A DNA stretch of 64,000 nt, from assembly GCF_003590645.1 (NCBI RefSeq), contig NZ_CP031834.1:4154501-4218500 (forward strand), written 5' to 3'. The notes beneath the pieces were generated by a model. The model worked only from the letters and a program-made list of their open reading frames with translations, had not been told where the DNA came from and ran no database searches. Shown here in pieces: positions 53,121 through 62,523 of this stretch. Both the position numbers and the translations under genes were made by a program. How positions within the stretch are numbered: the first letter of the stretch is position 1; each line of letters starts with the position of its first letter. This DNA is from Mesorhizobium sp. DCY119 (GTDB taxonomy: Bacteria; Pseudomonadota; Alphaproteobacteria; Rhizobiales; Rhizobiaceae).

Positions 53121-54596
53121 CTACCCGTGATTAAAAACCACCGTCTTTGTGGCCGACATATCGTAAAGCGCCTCGAAACCTTTCTCGCGGCCATGGCCGG
53201 ATTTCTTGAAGCCGCCGAAGGGCAGTTCGATGCCGCCGCCCGCGCCATAACCGTTGACGAAAACCTGGCCGGCGCGCACGCGCTTAGCGACGCGATGCTG
53301 GCGCGCGCCGTCCTTCGTCCAGACGCCGGCGACGAGGCCGAAATCGGTGCCGTTGGCGAGACGGATGGCTTCTTCCTCGCCCTCGAATGGAAACAGCGTC
53401 AGCACCGGCCCGAACACTTCGTTCTGGGCGATCGCCGCTGCCGGATCAACCGAACCGAACAGGACCGGTGCCTGATAATAGCCCTCTGCGGGCGCGTCAG
53501 GATGGATCGAGCCGCGCGCCAGGATCGAAATGCCGGCCTCTTGCGCCGCCGCGATCATGCCGGCCACCTGGCTCTTCTGCTTGGGATTGATGAGCGCGCC
53601 GAGATCGAGATCGGCATCATGCGGACCGGCGACGAGCTTGGAGAATCGTTCAGCAAGGCCGGAGGCAATGCGGTCGTAGACCGGCTTTTCGATCAGCACG
53701 CGGCTGCCCGCAGAGCAGGTCTGGCCGCCATTCTGGATGATCGCGTTGACCAGAACGGGCAGTGCCGCCTCGATATCGGCATCGGCAAACACGATCTGCG
53801 GCGACTTGCCGCCAAGCTCCATGGTGACGCCGCGATTGTTGATTGCCGCCGCCTGCTGGATCGCGGTGCCGGTCATTGGTGAGCCGGTGAAGGTGACGTA
53901 ATCGACCAGCGGATGCGCCGAAAGGGCTGCCCCGGCGTCGCGGCCGTAGCCGGTGACAACGTTGAACACGCCGGCTGGAATACCAGCCTCCAGCGCCAGT
54001 TCGGCAATGCGGATCGTGGTCAGCGAGGCGTCTTCCGCGGGCTTGACCACCAGCGTGTTGCCCATGGCAAGGGCAGCACCCGCAACGCGGGCAAGGATCT
54101 GCAGCGGATAGTTCCAGGGGATGATGCCGGCGACCACGCCATGCGGCTCGCGCAGGGTCAGCGCCGTGTAGCCCTCCAGAAACGGGATGGTGTCGCCATG
54201 GATCTTGTCGGCAGCACCGCCGTAGAACTCGTAATAGCGCATGGCGCCGTTCACATCCGCCCTGCCCTGCCGGATCGGCTTGCCGGTGTCGCGCGATTCG
54301 AGTGCGGCGAGCTCGGTGCCGTTTTTTTCGATGAGCTGAAACAGCCGGGTCAGGCAGCGTCCGCGCTCGACAGCCGGCATGCGGCTCCATGGCCCTTCAT
54401 CGAAGGCGCGGCGGGCGGACTGCACGGCGCGGTCGACATCTGCGGCACCGGCAGCGGGAATTGAGGCGAAAACCTTGCCGTCCGAGGGGCACCGCACGTC
54501 GATCCGTTCGCCCGACAAAGCATCGACCTGCTTGCCGTCGACGATCTGCATGAAGGCGCGGCCTTCCGCCACGGTTCTGGAAAGATGCGTTCCCAT
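53121..54596 (-). CDS. Aldehyde dehydrogenase (NAD(P)+)
   Basis: 491 residues. All catalytic residues are placed: Asn162 (PWNYPL), Lys185, Glu260 (MELGGKSP) and nucleophile Cys294 (NGGQTCSAGSR). The family belongs to the betaine/gamma-aminobutyraldehyde type by overall pattern, but the substrate is not decided by sequence. It oxidises an aldehyde to the acid. It is followed by an SDR, and its start lies about 200 bp from zwf on the other strand. Confidence 0.92.
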   Translation of the reverse strand: MGTHLSRTVAEGRAFMQIVDGKQVDALSGERIDVRCPSDGKVFASIPAAGAADVDRAVQSARRAFDEGPWSRMPAVERGRCLTRLFQLIEKNGTELAALESRDTGKPIRQGRADVNGAMRYYEFYGGAADKIHGDTIPFLEGYTALTLREPHGVVAGIIPWNYPLQILARVAGAALAMGNTLVVKPAEDASLTTIRIAELALEAGIPAGVFNVVTGYGRDAGAALSAHPLVDYVTFTGSPMTGTAIQQAAAINNRGVTMELGGKSPQIVFADADIEAALPVLVNAIIQNGGQTCSAGSRVLIEKPVYDRIASGLAERFSKLVAGPHDADLDLGALINPKQKSQVAGMIAAAQEAGISILARGSIHPDAPAEGYYQAPVLFGSVDPAAAIAQNEVFGPVLTLFPFEGEEEAIRLANGTDFGLVAGVWTKDGARQHRVAKRVRAGQVFVNGYGAGGGIELPFGGFKKSGHGREKGFEALYDMSATKTVVFNHG

Positions 54597-54692
54597 CGCA
54601 ATTCTCCTTTGGAAATCGTCACGCTCAAGTCTTATGTTGCGTTTGCGAACAGACCGGAGTGACTATTGCCTGCGCAGAAACGCCCCGGTTGG

Positions 54693-54732
54693 ACCAGTGT
54701 CAAGGTTGAAGCTGTGACAGTCTGACACTGGT
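54693..54732. promoter_or_regulatory. Perfect inverted repeat ACCAGTGTCA-N20-TGACACTGGT upstream of zwf
   Basis: Ten-base arms at 54693-54702 and 54723-54732 are exact complements. The region between the divergent aldehyde dehydrogenase and zwf also contains an AT-rich stretch (TTTTAAATCGATTAGATTAA) just after the right arm, where a zwf promoter is expected. It is a candidate operator for the zwf-pgl-edd operon or for the aldehyde dehydrogenase; the regulator is unknown. Confidence 0.5.
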
Positions 54733-54794
54733 AATTTTAAATCGATTAGATTAATAGACGGCGGACTCACCGCCGTCGTGAACACGGAACTGCA

Positions 54795-56264
54795 ATGACT
54801 AGCCAGATCATCCCCGTCGAAGCCTTCGACCTTGTCGTTTTCGGAGGCACGGGCGACCTTGCCGAGCGCAAGCTTTTGCCGGCGCTCTACCAGCGCCAGC
54901 GCGCCGGGCAATTCTCCGAACCGACGCGCATCATCGGCGCTTCCCGCACGACGATGACCGACGACGAGTATCGCGCATTCGCGAGCAAGGCGATTTCCGA
55001 GCACGTAAAGGCGGAGGAAATCGACCCCGCCCAGCTCGAAAGCTTTATTGCGCGCCTCAACTATGTGGCCGTCGATGCGAAGACGGGTGAAGGTTTTGCC
55101 GATCTCAAGAACGTGGTCGGTGACAGCAAGAACGTGCTGGTCTTCTATCTGGCGGTCGCGCCGGCCCTGTTCGGCGACATCTCGACCCATTTGAAGGCCA
55201 ACGACTTGGTTACGCCGACTGCGCGCATCGTCATGGAAAAGCCGATCGGCCGCGATCTGGCATCGGCGCGCGAACTGAACGACCAGATCGGCAAGGTCTT
55301 CTCCGAACAGCAGATTTTCCGCATCGACCACTATCTCGGCAAGGAAACGGTGCAGAACCTGATGGCGCTGCGCTTTGCCAATGCGCTTTACGAGCCGCTG
55401 TGGAATTCGGCCCATATCGACCATGTCCAGATCACCGTGGCCGAGACGGTCGGCCTCGAGGACCGCATCACCTATTACGACAAGGCCGGCGCGCTGCGCG
55501 ACATGGTGCAGAACCACATGCTGCAGCTTCTGTGCCTTGTCGCCATGGAAGCGCCCGCCTCGATGGAAGCGGACGCAGTGCGCGATGAGAAGTTGAAGGT
55601 GCTGCGCTCGCTGAAGCGCATCAACGGGCAGGAAGCGCCGAAATCGACCGTGCGCGGGCAGTATCGCGCCGGCGCATCGGCCACCGGCCCGGTGAAGGGC
55701 TATGTCGAGGAACTCGGCAACGGCGAAAGCGACACCGAAACCTTCGTCGCCATCAAGGCCGAGATCGCCAATTGGCGCTGGGCCGGCGTGCCGTTCTACC
55801 TGCGCACCGGCAAGCGGCTTGCCTCGCGCGTTTCCGAAATCGTCATCGAGTTCAAGCCGATCCCGCATTCGATCTTCGAGGAAAGTGCGGGCAATGTCAT
55901 CGCCAATCAGCTGGTGATACGTCTGCAGCCCGACGACGGCGTCAAGCAGTGGATCATGATCAAGGATCCGGGTCCGGGCGGCATGCGCCTGCGCAACGTT
56001 GCGCTCGACATGAGCTTCGCCGAGAGCTTCCAGGAGCGCAACCCGGACGCCTATGAACGCCTGCTGATGGACGTCATCCGCGGCAACCAGACGCTGTTCA
56101 TGCGCCGCGACGAAGTCGAGGCGGCGTGGAAGTGGATCGACCCGATCCAGGGCGCCTGGGCCGACAGCCATCAGGAAACGCAGGGCTACACCTCGGGCAC
56201 CTGGGGTCCGTCTGCCTCGATCGCGCTGATCGAGCGCGATGGCCGCACCTGGCACGAGAGCTGA
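54795..56264 (+). CDS. zwf: Glucose-6-phosphate 1-dehydrogenase
   Basis: 489 residues. N-terminal Rossmann FGGTGDLAERKLLPALYQ, the catalytic RIDHYLGKETVQNLMALRFAN with the active-site histidine, and the conserved VFRGQ-like region in the C-terminal half are present. It oxidises glucose-6-phosphate to 6-phosphogluconolactone with NAD(P)+. It is the first gene of zwf-pgl-edd; pgl starts 4 bp after its stop. An inverted repeat upstream may be its operator. Confidence 0.96.
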   Translation: MTSQIIPVEAFDLVVFGGTGDLAERKLLPALYQRQRAGQFSEPTRIIGASRTTMTDDEYRAFASKAISEHVKAEEIDPAQLESFIARLNYVAVDAKTGEGFADLKNVVGDSKNVLVFYLAVAPALFGDISTHLKANDLVTPTARIVMEKPIGRDLASARELNDQIGKVFSEQQIFRIDHYLGKETVQNLMALRFANALYEPLWNSAHIDHVQITVAETVGLEDRITYYDKAGALRDMVQNHMLQLLCLVAMEAPASMEADAVRDEKLKVLRSLKRINGQEAPKSTVRGQYRAGASATGPVKGYVEELGNGESDTETFVAIKAEIANWRWAGVPFYLRTGKRLASRVSEIVIEFKPIPHSIFEESAGNVIANQLVIRLQPDDGVKQWIMIKDPGPGGMRLRNVALDMSFAESFQERNPDAYERLLMDVIRGNQTLFMRRDEVEAAWKWIDPIQGAWADSHQETQGYTSGTWGPSASIALIERDGRTWHES

Positions 56265-56268
56265 GCGC

Positions 56269-56970
56269 ATGGACGCGGCCACCCGCAACTGGCACGAATT
56301 CGCCTCGTCCGAGACACTGGCGCTGGCGCTTTCCGGCGCCGTCGCCAAGGTTCTGAGTGATGCGATTGCGGCTAACGGAAAGGCGACACTCGCCGTTTCC
56401 GGCGGCACCACGCCCGGCCTGTTCTTCCGCACGCTTTCGCGCGAAAAGCTCGACTGGGCCAAGGTGACGGTTACGCTGATAGACGAGCGTTTCGTGCCGG
56501 CGGATTCGCCGCGCTCGAATGCCGGACTGGTGGCCGCGAACCTACTCCAGAACGAAGCGGCAGCGGCAAATTTCGTCGGCCTCTATTCCGAGGCCGGTAA
56601 CGTCCAGAGCGCGGCACAGCGCGCCAATGATTCCATCGCCCGCAGTGCGCTGCCTCTTGATGCCGCGATCCTCGGCATGGGCGGCGACGGTCACACGGCC
56701 TCGTTCTTTCCCGATGCCGGCAATCTGACCGCGCTGCTCGACCCGGCCTCGAAGTCGAACGTGCTGCCGGTTCATGCGGCGAGTGGCATCGAGCCACGCC
56801 TGACGCTGTCCCTGCCGCGCATTGCCGAGGCCGGCTTCATTGCCCTGCACATCGAAGGGGCCGAGAAGCGCCGCGTGCTGGAAGCAGCCCTTGGGACTGA
56901 AGAGCATCTGCCCGTGCGCGCAGTGTTCGATCATGCCCGCACGCCCGTCCAGGTGTTCTGGGCGCCGTAA
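56269..56970 (+). CDS. pgl: 6-phosphogluconolactonase
   Basis: 233 residues from ATG 56269 (MDAATRNWHEF). SugarP-isomerase-like fold with the phosphate-binding SGGTTPGLFFRTLS near 45-58, the VTLIDERFVPADSPRSNAG segment and the signature AAILGMGGDGHTASFFP. It hydrolyses 6-phosphogluconolactone between zwf and edd products. Four bp after zwf. Confidence 0.95.
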   Translation: MDAATRNWHEFASSETLALALSGAVAKVLSDAIAANGKATLAVSGGTTPGLFFRTLSREKLDWAKVTVTLIDERFVPADSPRSNAGLVAANLLQNEAAAANFVGLYSEAGNVQSAAQRANDSIARSALPLDAAILGMGGDGHTASFFPDAGNLTALLDPASKSNVLPVHAASGIEPRLTLSLPRIAEAGFIALHIEGAEKRRVLEAALGTEEHLPVRAVFDHARTPVQVFWAP

Positions 56971-57020
56971 TATTTCTGCATGCCGAGCCGGAGAACGCTC
57001 CTCCACGTTTTCTGCGGCAT

Positions 57021-57076
57021 GTTCCAGACCATGATCCCGAAGACGGGAGCCGGTTTCGAAAAGGTCATGGTCAAAC
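57021..57076 (+). repeat. Short intergenic palindrome (GACCATGA ... TCATGGTC)
   Basis: Arms GACCATGA (57027-57034) and TCATGGTC frame CCCGAAGACGGGAGCCGGTTTCGAAA, the consensus form of a repeat common in Mesorhizobium and relatives. It lies between pgl and edd inside the operon and probably forms a hairpin in the mRNA. Confidence 0.65.
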
Positions 57077-57097
57077 AACAAGGTAGGACCGAGAGCC

Positions 57098-58921
57098 ATG
57101 ACCGCGAGAAGCGATATCGAAGCCATCACCAACCGCATCCGCGAGCGGTCCAGAGGCTCGCGAGAGATTTATCTCGGGCGCATCACGGAGGCCTCCAGCC
57201 GCTCGGCCAACCGCGCTGTGCTCTCCTGCGGCAACCTCGCCCACGGCTTTGCCGTGTGCAGCCCGTCGGAAAAAATCGCGCTCGGCGGCGACAAGGTGCC
57301 CAATCTCGGCATCATCACTTCCTATAACGACATGCTGTCGGCGCATCAGCCCTTCGAGACCTTTCCGCAAATGATCAAGCAGGCGGCCCGCGAAGTGGGC
57401 GGCATCGCGCAGGTGGCGGGCGGCGTGCCGGCCATGTGCGATGGCGTGACCCAGGGTCAGCCGGGCATGGAGCTTTCGCTGTTTTCGCGCGATGTGATCG
57501 CCATGGCGGCGGCCGTGGGCCTCAGCCACAACATGTTCGATGCCGCCGTGTTCCTCGGCGTCTGCGACAAGATCGTGCCGGGGCTGCTGATCGGGGCCCT
57601 GACCTTCGGCCATCTGCCTGCGGTGTTCATTCCCGCCGGGCCGATGACGTCGGGCCTGCCGAACGACGAGAAGGCCAAGGTGCGGCAGCTCTATGCCGAG
57701 GGCAAGGTCGGCCGCGCCGAACTGCTTGAGGCGGAGTCGAAGTCCTATCACGGCCCCGGCACCTGCACCTTCTACGGCACAGCCAATTCCAACCAGATGC
57801 TGATGGAGATCATGGGCCTGCACACGCCGGGCGCCTCCTTCGTCAATCCGGGCACGCCGTTGCGCGATGCGCTGACCAGGGAAGCCGCCAAACGGGCGCT
57901 GGCGATCACCGCGCTCGGCAATGCCTACACGCCGGTCGGGCGGATGATCGACGAGCGTTCGATCGTCAATGGCGTCGTCGGCCTGCACGCCACCGGCGGC
58001 TCGACCAACCACACGATCCATCTGCTCGCGATGGCGGCGGCGGCGGGCATCAAGCTGACCTGGCAGGACATTTCCGATCTCTCCGACGCGACCCCGCTTC
58101 TGGCCCGCGTCTATCCGAACGGCCTCTCCGACGTGAACCATTTCCACGCCGCCGGCGGGCTCGGTTTCCTGATCCGCGAACTGCTCGACGCCGGCCTGCT
58201 GCATGAGGACGTGCAGACCGTGTGGGGCGAAGGCCTGCGCCCTTATGCGGTCGAAGCCAAGCTCGGCGCAGACGGCAACGTCACCCGCGAAGCCGCGCCC
58301 AAGCTCAGCGGCGACGAAAAGGTATTGGCGCCCTTCGCCAAGGCATTTCAATCAAATGGCGGCCTGAAGATGCTGTCGGGCAATATCGGCCACGCCGTCA
58401 TCAAGACGTCTGCCGTCAAGCCGGAACGCCGCCTGATCGAGGCACCCGCCGTGGTACTCGACAGCCAGCAGGCGCTGAATGACGCCTTCAAGGCAGGCGA
58501 ACTCGACCGCGATTTCGTCGCCGTCATCCGCTTCCAGGGGCCCCGCGCCAACGGCATGCCGGAACTGCACAAGCTGACGACCATTCTGGGCATCCTGCAG
58601 GATCGTGGCCACAAGGTAGCCCTTGTCACCGACGGCCGTATGTCGGGCGCATCCGGCAAGGTGCCGGCGGCGATCCACGTGACGCCGGAGGCGCTGGAAG
58701 GCGGGCCGATCGGCAAGATCTGCGACGGCGACATCGTGCGGCTTGATGCTGACAACGGCACGCTGGAAGTGTTCGTATCCGAGGCAGAGCTTAAGGCGCG
58801 CAAGGTGCCGCTGATCGACCTTACCGGGAACGAGTACGGCTTTGGGCGCGAGCTGTTTGCCGGCTTCCGCCAGATGGCCGGCCGTGCCGACCAGGGCGCG
58901 AGCGCTTTCGGGATGGCTTGA
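57098..58921 (+). CDS. edd: Phosphogluconate dehydratase
   Basis: 607 residues, the standard length. IlvD/Edd family with a [4Fe-4S] cluster; cluster cysteines are found in [18 protein letters not shown] and [14 protein letters not shown]. The C-terminal domain [23 protein letters not shown] is intact. It dehydrates 6-phosphogluconate to KDPG in the Entner-Doudoroff pathway. The aldolase gene eda is not in the window. It completes zwf-pgl-edd. Confidence 0.96.
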   Translation: MTARSDIEAITNRIRERSRGSREIYLGRITEASSRSANRAVLSCGNLAHGFAVCSPSEKIALGGDKVPNLGIITSYNDMLSAHQPFETFPQMIKQAAREVGGIAQVAGGVPAMCDGVTQGQPGMELSLFSRDVIAMAAAVGLSHNMFDAAVFLGVCDKIVPGLLIGALTFGHLPAVFIPAGPMTSGLPNDEKAKVRQLYAEGKVGRAELLEAESKSYHGPGTCTFYGTANSNQMLMEIMGLHTPGASFVNPGTPLRDALTREAAKRALAITALGNAYTPVGRMIDERSIVNGVVGLHATGGSTNHTIHLLAMAAAAGIKLTWQDISDLSDATPLLARVYPNGLSDVNHFHAAGGLGFLIRELLDAGLLHEDVQTVWGEGLRPYAVEAKLGADGNVTREAAPKLSGDEKVLAPFAKAFQSNGGLKMLSGNIGHAVIKTSAVKPERRLIEAPAVVLDSQQALNDAFKAGELDRDFVAVIRFQGPRANGMPELHKLTTILGILQDRGHKVALVTDGRMSGASGKVPAAIHVTPEALEGGPIGKICDGDIVRLDADNGTLEVFVSEAELKARKVPLIDLTGNEYGFGRELFAGFRQMAGRADQGASAFGMA

Positions 58922-58946
58922 GGCGGGCGGCCTGTTTCTCGTTGAG

Positions 58947-59112
58947 GGCAGGCACTTGCGGAGGGACCCCCACCCCTAGCCCCTCCCCGGGACGATTTCA
59001 TCACCTCTTCGACCAAAAACGTTGAAGATTGGCCTAGGCAGCAGCTCAACAAAATCCCCCTCCCCCTTGTGGGGAGGGGCTAGGGGTGGGGGTCCCTCCG
59101 CAAGTGCCTGCC
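58947..59112 (+). repeat. Dispersed inverted repeat, copy 3 (extended arms)
   Basis: GGCAGGCACTTGCG (58947-58960) and CGCAAGTGCCTGCC (59099-59112) add extra arms outside the shared core GACCCCCACCCCTAGCCCC ... GGGGCTAGGGGTGGGGGTC. Same family as 11210 and 31131, but with a shortened left inner arm. It fills the gap between edd and the MarR gene. Confidence 0.9.
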
Positions 59113-59137
59113 TCCTTAGAGGAGCGTCGAGCTCTAC

Positions 59138-59581
59138 TTATTTACCCGCGCGAACGCTATGCAACGCCTCCGCATAAGCAGTCAGCCCCGCCACGACGAG
59201 GTGGCGCTGGTCCTGCGAAAGATGCCGGAAGGCCGCAGCGACCTGATTTTGCCCAAAGCTGTCGATCGCCGCGAGCGTCGCCTTTCCGCGCGTCGTCAGC
59301 GTCAGGAGTTTTGAGCGGGCATCGCCGGGGCTTGTCCGCTCCTCGATTTCGCCGGTATCGATCAGCTTGCGCAGCATCCGGCTGACGCTCGATTTTTCGA
59401 GGTTGAGGATTTCGCTGAGCATGCCGGCAGTCATCGCCTCGTTGCCGCCAATCTCGATCAGCGCGTGAACGGCGGAAATCGGCAGGCCGCTTGAGGCAAG
59501 AGTGGGCCGCATGAAGCCCAGTTCGCGCACGAGCTTGCGCGAGGAATCGCGGACCTTTTCGATCTCTTCGTTTTCCAGCAT
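59138..59581 (-). CDS. MarR-family transcriptional regulator
   Basis: 147 residues from ATG 59581, with AGAGG upstream; a start at 59620 would lie inside the operator palindrome and is less likely. Winged HTH of the MarR type at about 35-105: PISAVHALIEIGGNEAMTAGMLSEILNLEKSSVSRMLRKL followed by the wing ERTSPGDARSKLLTLTTRG. It is divergent from an SDR gene across the 17-bp palindrome at 59606-59622, so it probably represses both genes and is released by a ligand. Confidence 0.9.
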   Translation of the reverse strand: MLENEEIEKVRDSSRKLVRELGFMRPTLASSGLPISAVHALIEIGGNEAMTAGMLSEILNLEKSSVSRMLRKLIDTGEIEERTSPGDARSKLLTLTTRGKATLAAIDSFGQNQVAAAFRHLSQDQRHLVVAGLTAYAEALHSVRAGK

Positions 59582-59605
59582 TTCATGATCCTCTTGTTTA
59601 TAATT

Positions 59606-59622
59606 AGTTGTATGATACAACT
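59606..59622. promoter_or_regulatory. MarR operator palindrome AGTTGTATGATACAACT
   Basis: A perfect 17-bp palindrome around a central G between the MarR gene and the divergent SDR gene, 24 bp before the MarR start codon. The form (8-bp arms, AT-rich centre) is typical of MarR-type operators. Confidence 0.78.
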
Positions 59623-59660
59623 TTCATGAATTCAATCCGAATTGCGTGGAACGGGCAGAC

Positions 59661-60461
59661 ATGTCGGCAGAACCCTTGAACCTAAACGAGCAAGCAGCAC
59701 ATGCCCGGATGGCCGGTCGCGTCTGCCTTATCACCGGCGGCGGCAGCGGCATCGGACAGGCGACAGCGCTCAAGATGGCTGCCGAAGGAGCGGCGGCAGT
59801 AGTCATCGCCGGACGCCGCGCCGAGGAAGGCGAAGCCGTGGCCGAAGCCTGCCGCGCCGCCGGAGCGAAAAGCCTGTTCGTTCGCACGGATGTGACCAAT
59901 GACGAGGAAGTCGAGCATCTGGTGCGGGCGACAGTCGAGCGGTTCGGGCGGCTGGATGTCGCCTTCAACAATGCCGGCTATCAGGAACGGCCTGGGCCGC
60001 TGGAGACGCAGAGCACCGAGACATTCGATGCGGTGTTCGACACCAATGTGCGGTCGGTGTTCGTGTGCCTGAAACAGCAGCTGGCGGTGATGCTGCCGCA
60101 GGGCAGCGGGCGCATCGTCATCAACACCTCCGTCAGCGGTGTGCGCAATCCCAACCCCGGCTTCGCGCTCTACTCGGCCTCGAAGGCCGCGGTGATCTCG
60201 CTGATGCGCTCCGCCGCGATGACTTATGCATCGCGCGGCGTGCGCATCAACGCCGTCGCGCCCGGCCGGGTGGTGACCGACATGATGAAGCTGGCGGCGT
60301 CCGGCGTCGGAGGATTGGAGGCGGTGGCGGCTGGGCTGCCGCTGCGGCGCATGGGCGAGCCCGAGGAAGTGGCGGAAGCCGTGGTATGGCTTGCATCCGA
60401 CCAGTCGGCCTTTGTCGTCGGACATGTGCTGGCGGCAGACGGCGGCTTCCTCGCCGCTTGA
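59661..60461 (+). CDS. Short-chain dehydrogenase/reductase
   Basis: 266 residues from ATG 59661; a GTG five codons earlier is in frame. GGGSGIG (26-32) nucleotide motif, Asp78 (VRTDVTN), NNAG (103-106), Ser157, Tyr171 and Lys175 (YSASK) are intact. The basic residues after strand 2 (AGRRAEEG) suggest NADP preference. It is divergent from a MarR repressor and probably its target; such pairs often handle xenobiotic or quinone-like compounds (inference). Confidence 0.92.
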   Translation: MSAEPLNLNEQAAHARMAGRVCLITGGGSGIGQATALKMAAEGAAAVVIAGRRAEEGEAVAEACRAAGAKSLFVRTDVTNDEEVEHLVRATVERFGRLDVAFNNAGYQERPGPLETQSTETFDAVFDTNVRSVFVCLKQQLAVMLPQGSGRIVINTSVSGVRNPNPGFALYSASKAAVISLMRSAAMTYASRGVRINAVAPGRVVTDMMKLAASGVGGLEAVAAGLPLRRMGEPEEVAEAVVWLASDQSAFVVGHVLAADGGFLAA

Positions 60462-60464
60462 GCC

Positions 60465-61472
60465 TCAATAGGTCGTGCGGCGCTCTTCGCTGGGCGGGCG
60501 GCCGAATTGCAGGCGGTAGCTCTGGGCGAAATAGGAATGCGAGGTGAAGCCGGTCGCGATCGCCACGTCGAGGATCGGCATGTTGGTCTGGCGCAAAAGT
60601 TCGCGCGCGCGCTCCAGCCGCAGGCGCATGTAGTAGCGGCCCGGCGTGACGGTGAGATGGCGCAAAAACAGCCGCTCTACCTGCCGCACCGACAGCCCCG
60701 CCGATTTCGCCAGTTGCACGGCAGAAAACGGCTCGTCGAGATTGTCGGCCATCAGTTCGACTATCTTGCGCAGCTTTTCCGATTTGCCGGTGAGGTCGCG
60801 CTCCGGCCCGACGCGCTGGCGATCTCCGGCAGAGCGGATGCGCTCATGCTGGAACTGGTTGGCGACGCCATTGGCGATGTTTGAGCCGAAATCGGTGCGC
60901 ACGATCTCCAGCATCAGGTCGATCGAGGTGGTGCCACCGGCGCAGGTATAGCGCTTGCGGTCGATCTCGAAGACGTTGCCTGTGCAGTTGATGTCGGGAA
61001 AACGCTCCATGAAGCCGGCACGGTTTTCCCAATGGATGGTGCAGCGATGGCCCTCGAGCTGGCCGGCCTCTGCCAGCAGGTATGAGCCGACAGAGAGCGC
61101 GCCCAGCGTGCCGCCCCGGCGGCCCCAGTTGCGCAACGCGCCGAGCACCTTGCTCTTGCCGGGGAATTCCGTGGTCAGGCCGACGCAGACGAACAATATG
61201 TCGACTGGTGGCACGTCGGCGACGCTGTAATCGACCTTCAACGGCAGGCCGTTCGAGGCAATGACGGAATCGCCGTCGGCGGAGACCGTCGTCCAGCCGT
61301 AATAATCCTGGCCGAGCAGACGGTTCGCCGAACGAACCGTGTCGATCGCGGCTGCCAGGGAAAACATCGAGAACTTGTCGACCAGCAGGAAAGCGAACTG
61401 CCGGCCGCCTTGAACCAAATCGGCCATGGGCGGCATATCTACCGGAACGGGAAGCTTCGGCAAAGATGCCAC
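60465..61472 (-). CDS. GlxA-family AraC-type transcriptional regulator
   Basis: 335 residues. N-terminal DJ-1/PfpI-like domain (about 25-190) in which the nucleophilic cysteine position reads GALSVGSYLLAEAG, so it is non-catalytic, followed by an AraC double HTH (about 225-330, ending GFTSHSYFAQSYRLQFGRPPSEERR). Members (GbdR, CdhR, ArgR) control catabolism of betaine, carnitine or amino acids. The stop codon is 4 bp from the convergent SDR. The effector here is unknown. Confidence 0.9.
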   Translation of the reverse strand: MASLPKLPVPVDMPPMADLVQGGRQFAFLLVDKFSMFSLAAAIDTVRSANRLLGQDYYGWTTVSADGDSVIASNGLPLKVDYSVADVPPVDILFVCVGLTTEFPGKSKVLGALRNWGRRGGTLGALSVGSYLLAEAGQLEGHRCTIHWENRAGFMERFPDINCTGNVFEIDRKRYTCAGGTTSIDLMLEIVRTDFGSNIANGVANQFQHERIRSAGDRQRVGPERDLTGKSEKLRKIVELMADNLDEPFSAVQLAKSAGLSVRQVERLFLRHLTVTPGRYYMRLRLERARELLRQTNMPILDVAIATGFTSHSYFAQSYRLQFGRPPSEERRTTY

Positions 61473-61494
61473 CTGCGTTTGGGCTGAAAGATAG

Positions 61495-62394
61495 TCAGAA
61501 AGACGGGCGTTCGATGCCTGCGGTGAGACTAGCAGAGACGAGCGTGTTTGCCATCAGCATGGCGATGGTCATCGGGCCGACGCCGCCGGGCACCGGCGTA
61601 ATCGCGCCCGCGACCTTCGCCGCCTCGGCATAGGCGACATCGCCGACCAGCCGCGACTTGCCCTCGCCCTTTTCGGGTGCCGGAATGCGGTTGATGCCGA
61701 CGTCGATGACGGTCGCGCCCGGCTTGACCCAGTCGCCCTTGATCATCTCCGGACGGCCGACGGCTGCGACCAGAATATCGGCGGTGCGGGCGATGGCAGG
61801 CAGGTCCTTGGTGCGGCTGTGGGCGATGGTGACGGTGCAGTTGGCGGCCAGCAGCAGATTGGCCATCGGCTTGCCGACGATGTTGGAACGGCCGACGACG
61901 ACCGCGTTGAGCCCGGACAAATCCTTGCCGCGCACGCGCTCGATCAGCAGCATCGAGCCGGCGGGCGTGCAAGGCACGAAAGCCGTCGCCAGTTCGCCGG
62001 TACCAAGCTTGCCGACATTGATGAAGTGGAAGCCGTCGACATCCTTTTCCGGCGCTATGGTCTGGATGACCTTGCCGGCATCGACGTGGTCTGGCAGCGG
62101 CAGTTGCACCAGAATGCCGTGAATGGCCGGGTCGGCGTTGAGATCGCCGATAAGTTTCAGAAGCTCGGCTTCGCCGGTGTCGGCGGGCAGCGTGTGCTGG
62201 ACAGAATGGAAGCCGCACTCCTTGGCCTTCTTGCCCTTGGAGGAGACATAGACCTGGCTGGCAGGATCCTCGCCGACGATGACCACGGCAAGGCCGGGTG
62301 TCACGCCGTGCTTGGCCAACAGATCGGCAGTCAGGCGCTTGACCGTTGCGACAACATCTTCGGCCACCAGCTTGCCATCGATCACTTCAGCCAT
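61495..62394 (-). CDS. folD: Methylenetetrahydrofolate dehydrogenase / methenyltetrahydrofolate cyclohydrolase
   Basis: 299 residues. Bifunctional enzyme interconverting 5,10-methylene-, methenyl- and 10-formyl-THF with NADP. Active-site Tyr49 and Lys53 lie in [16 protein letters not shown], and the signature [31 protein letters not shown] is complete. ATG start with AGGAGG-like TAGGAGGAAAT upstream. It lies upstream of the GlxA-type regulator, 22 bp apart. Confidence 0.96.
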   Translation of the reverse strand: MAEVIDGKLVAEDVVATVKRLTADLLAKHGVTPGLAVVIVGEDPASQVYVSSKGKKAKECGFHSVQHTLPADTGEAELLKLIGDLNADPAIHGILVQLPLPDHVDAGKVIQTIAPEKDVDGFHFINVGKLGTGELATAFVPCTPAGSMLLIERVRGKDLSGLNAVVVGRSNIVGKPMANLLLAANCTVTIAHSRTKDLPAIARTADILVAAVGRPEMIKGDWVKPGATVIDVGINRIPAPEKGEGKSRLVGDVAYAEAAKVAGAITPVPGGVGPMTIAMLMANTLVSASLTAGIERPSF

Positions 62395-62523
62395 TTATTT
62401 CCTCCTATGCATTTTTCTTGCATGGTAAGCATATCCGTATAACAGGCATAGTCACGAAAAATTCGCGGCGCAATCCCGTCAATACGGCACGGCGTGCCGC
62501 TAACGTGAAACCCGGTGAATTAT

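Noticed and set aside
53121-54596. PuuC assignment for the aldehyde dehydrogenase
   Set aside because: It is 4 kb from the PuuB-like gene on the other strand and paired with an SDR; sequence alone does not single out gamma-glutamyl-aminobutyraldehyde.
54663-56462. 599-residue open frame on the minus strand
   Set aside because: Antisense to zwf and the start of pgl; no family motifs and shadow-like composition.
57071-58351. 426-residue open frame on the minus strand
   Set aside because: Antisense to edd, with His/Arg-rich shadow composition.
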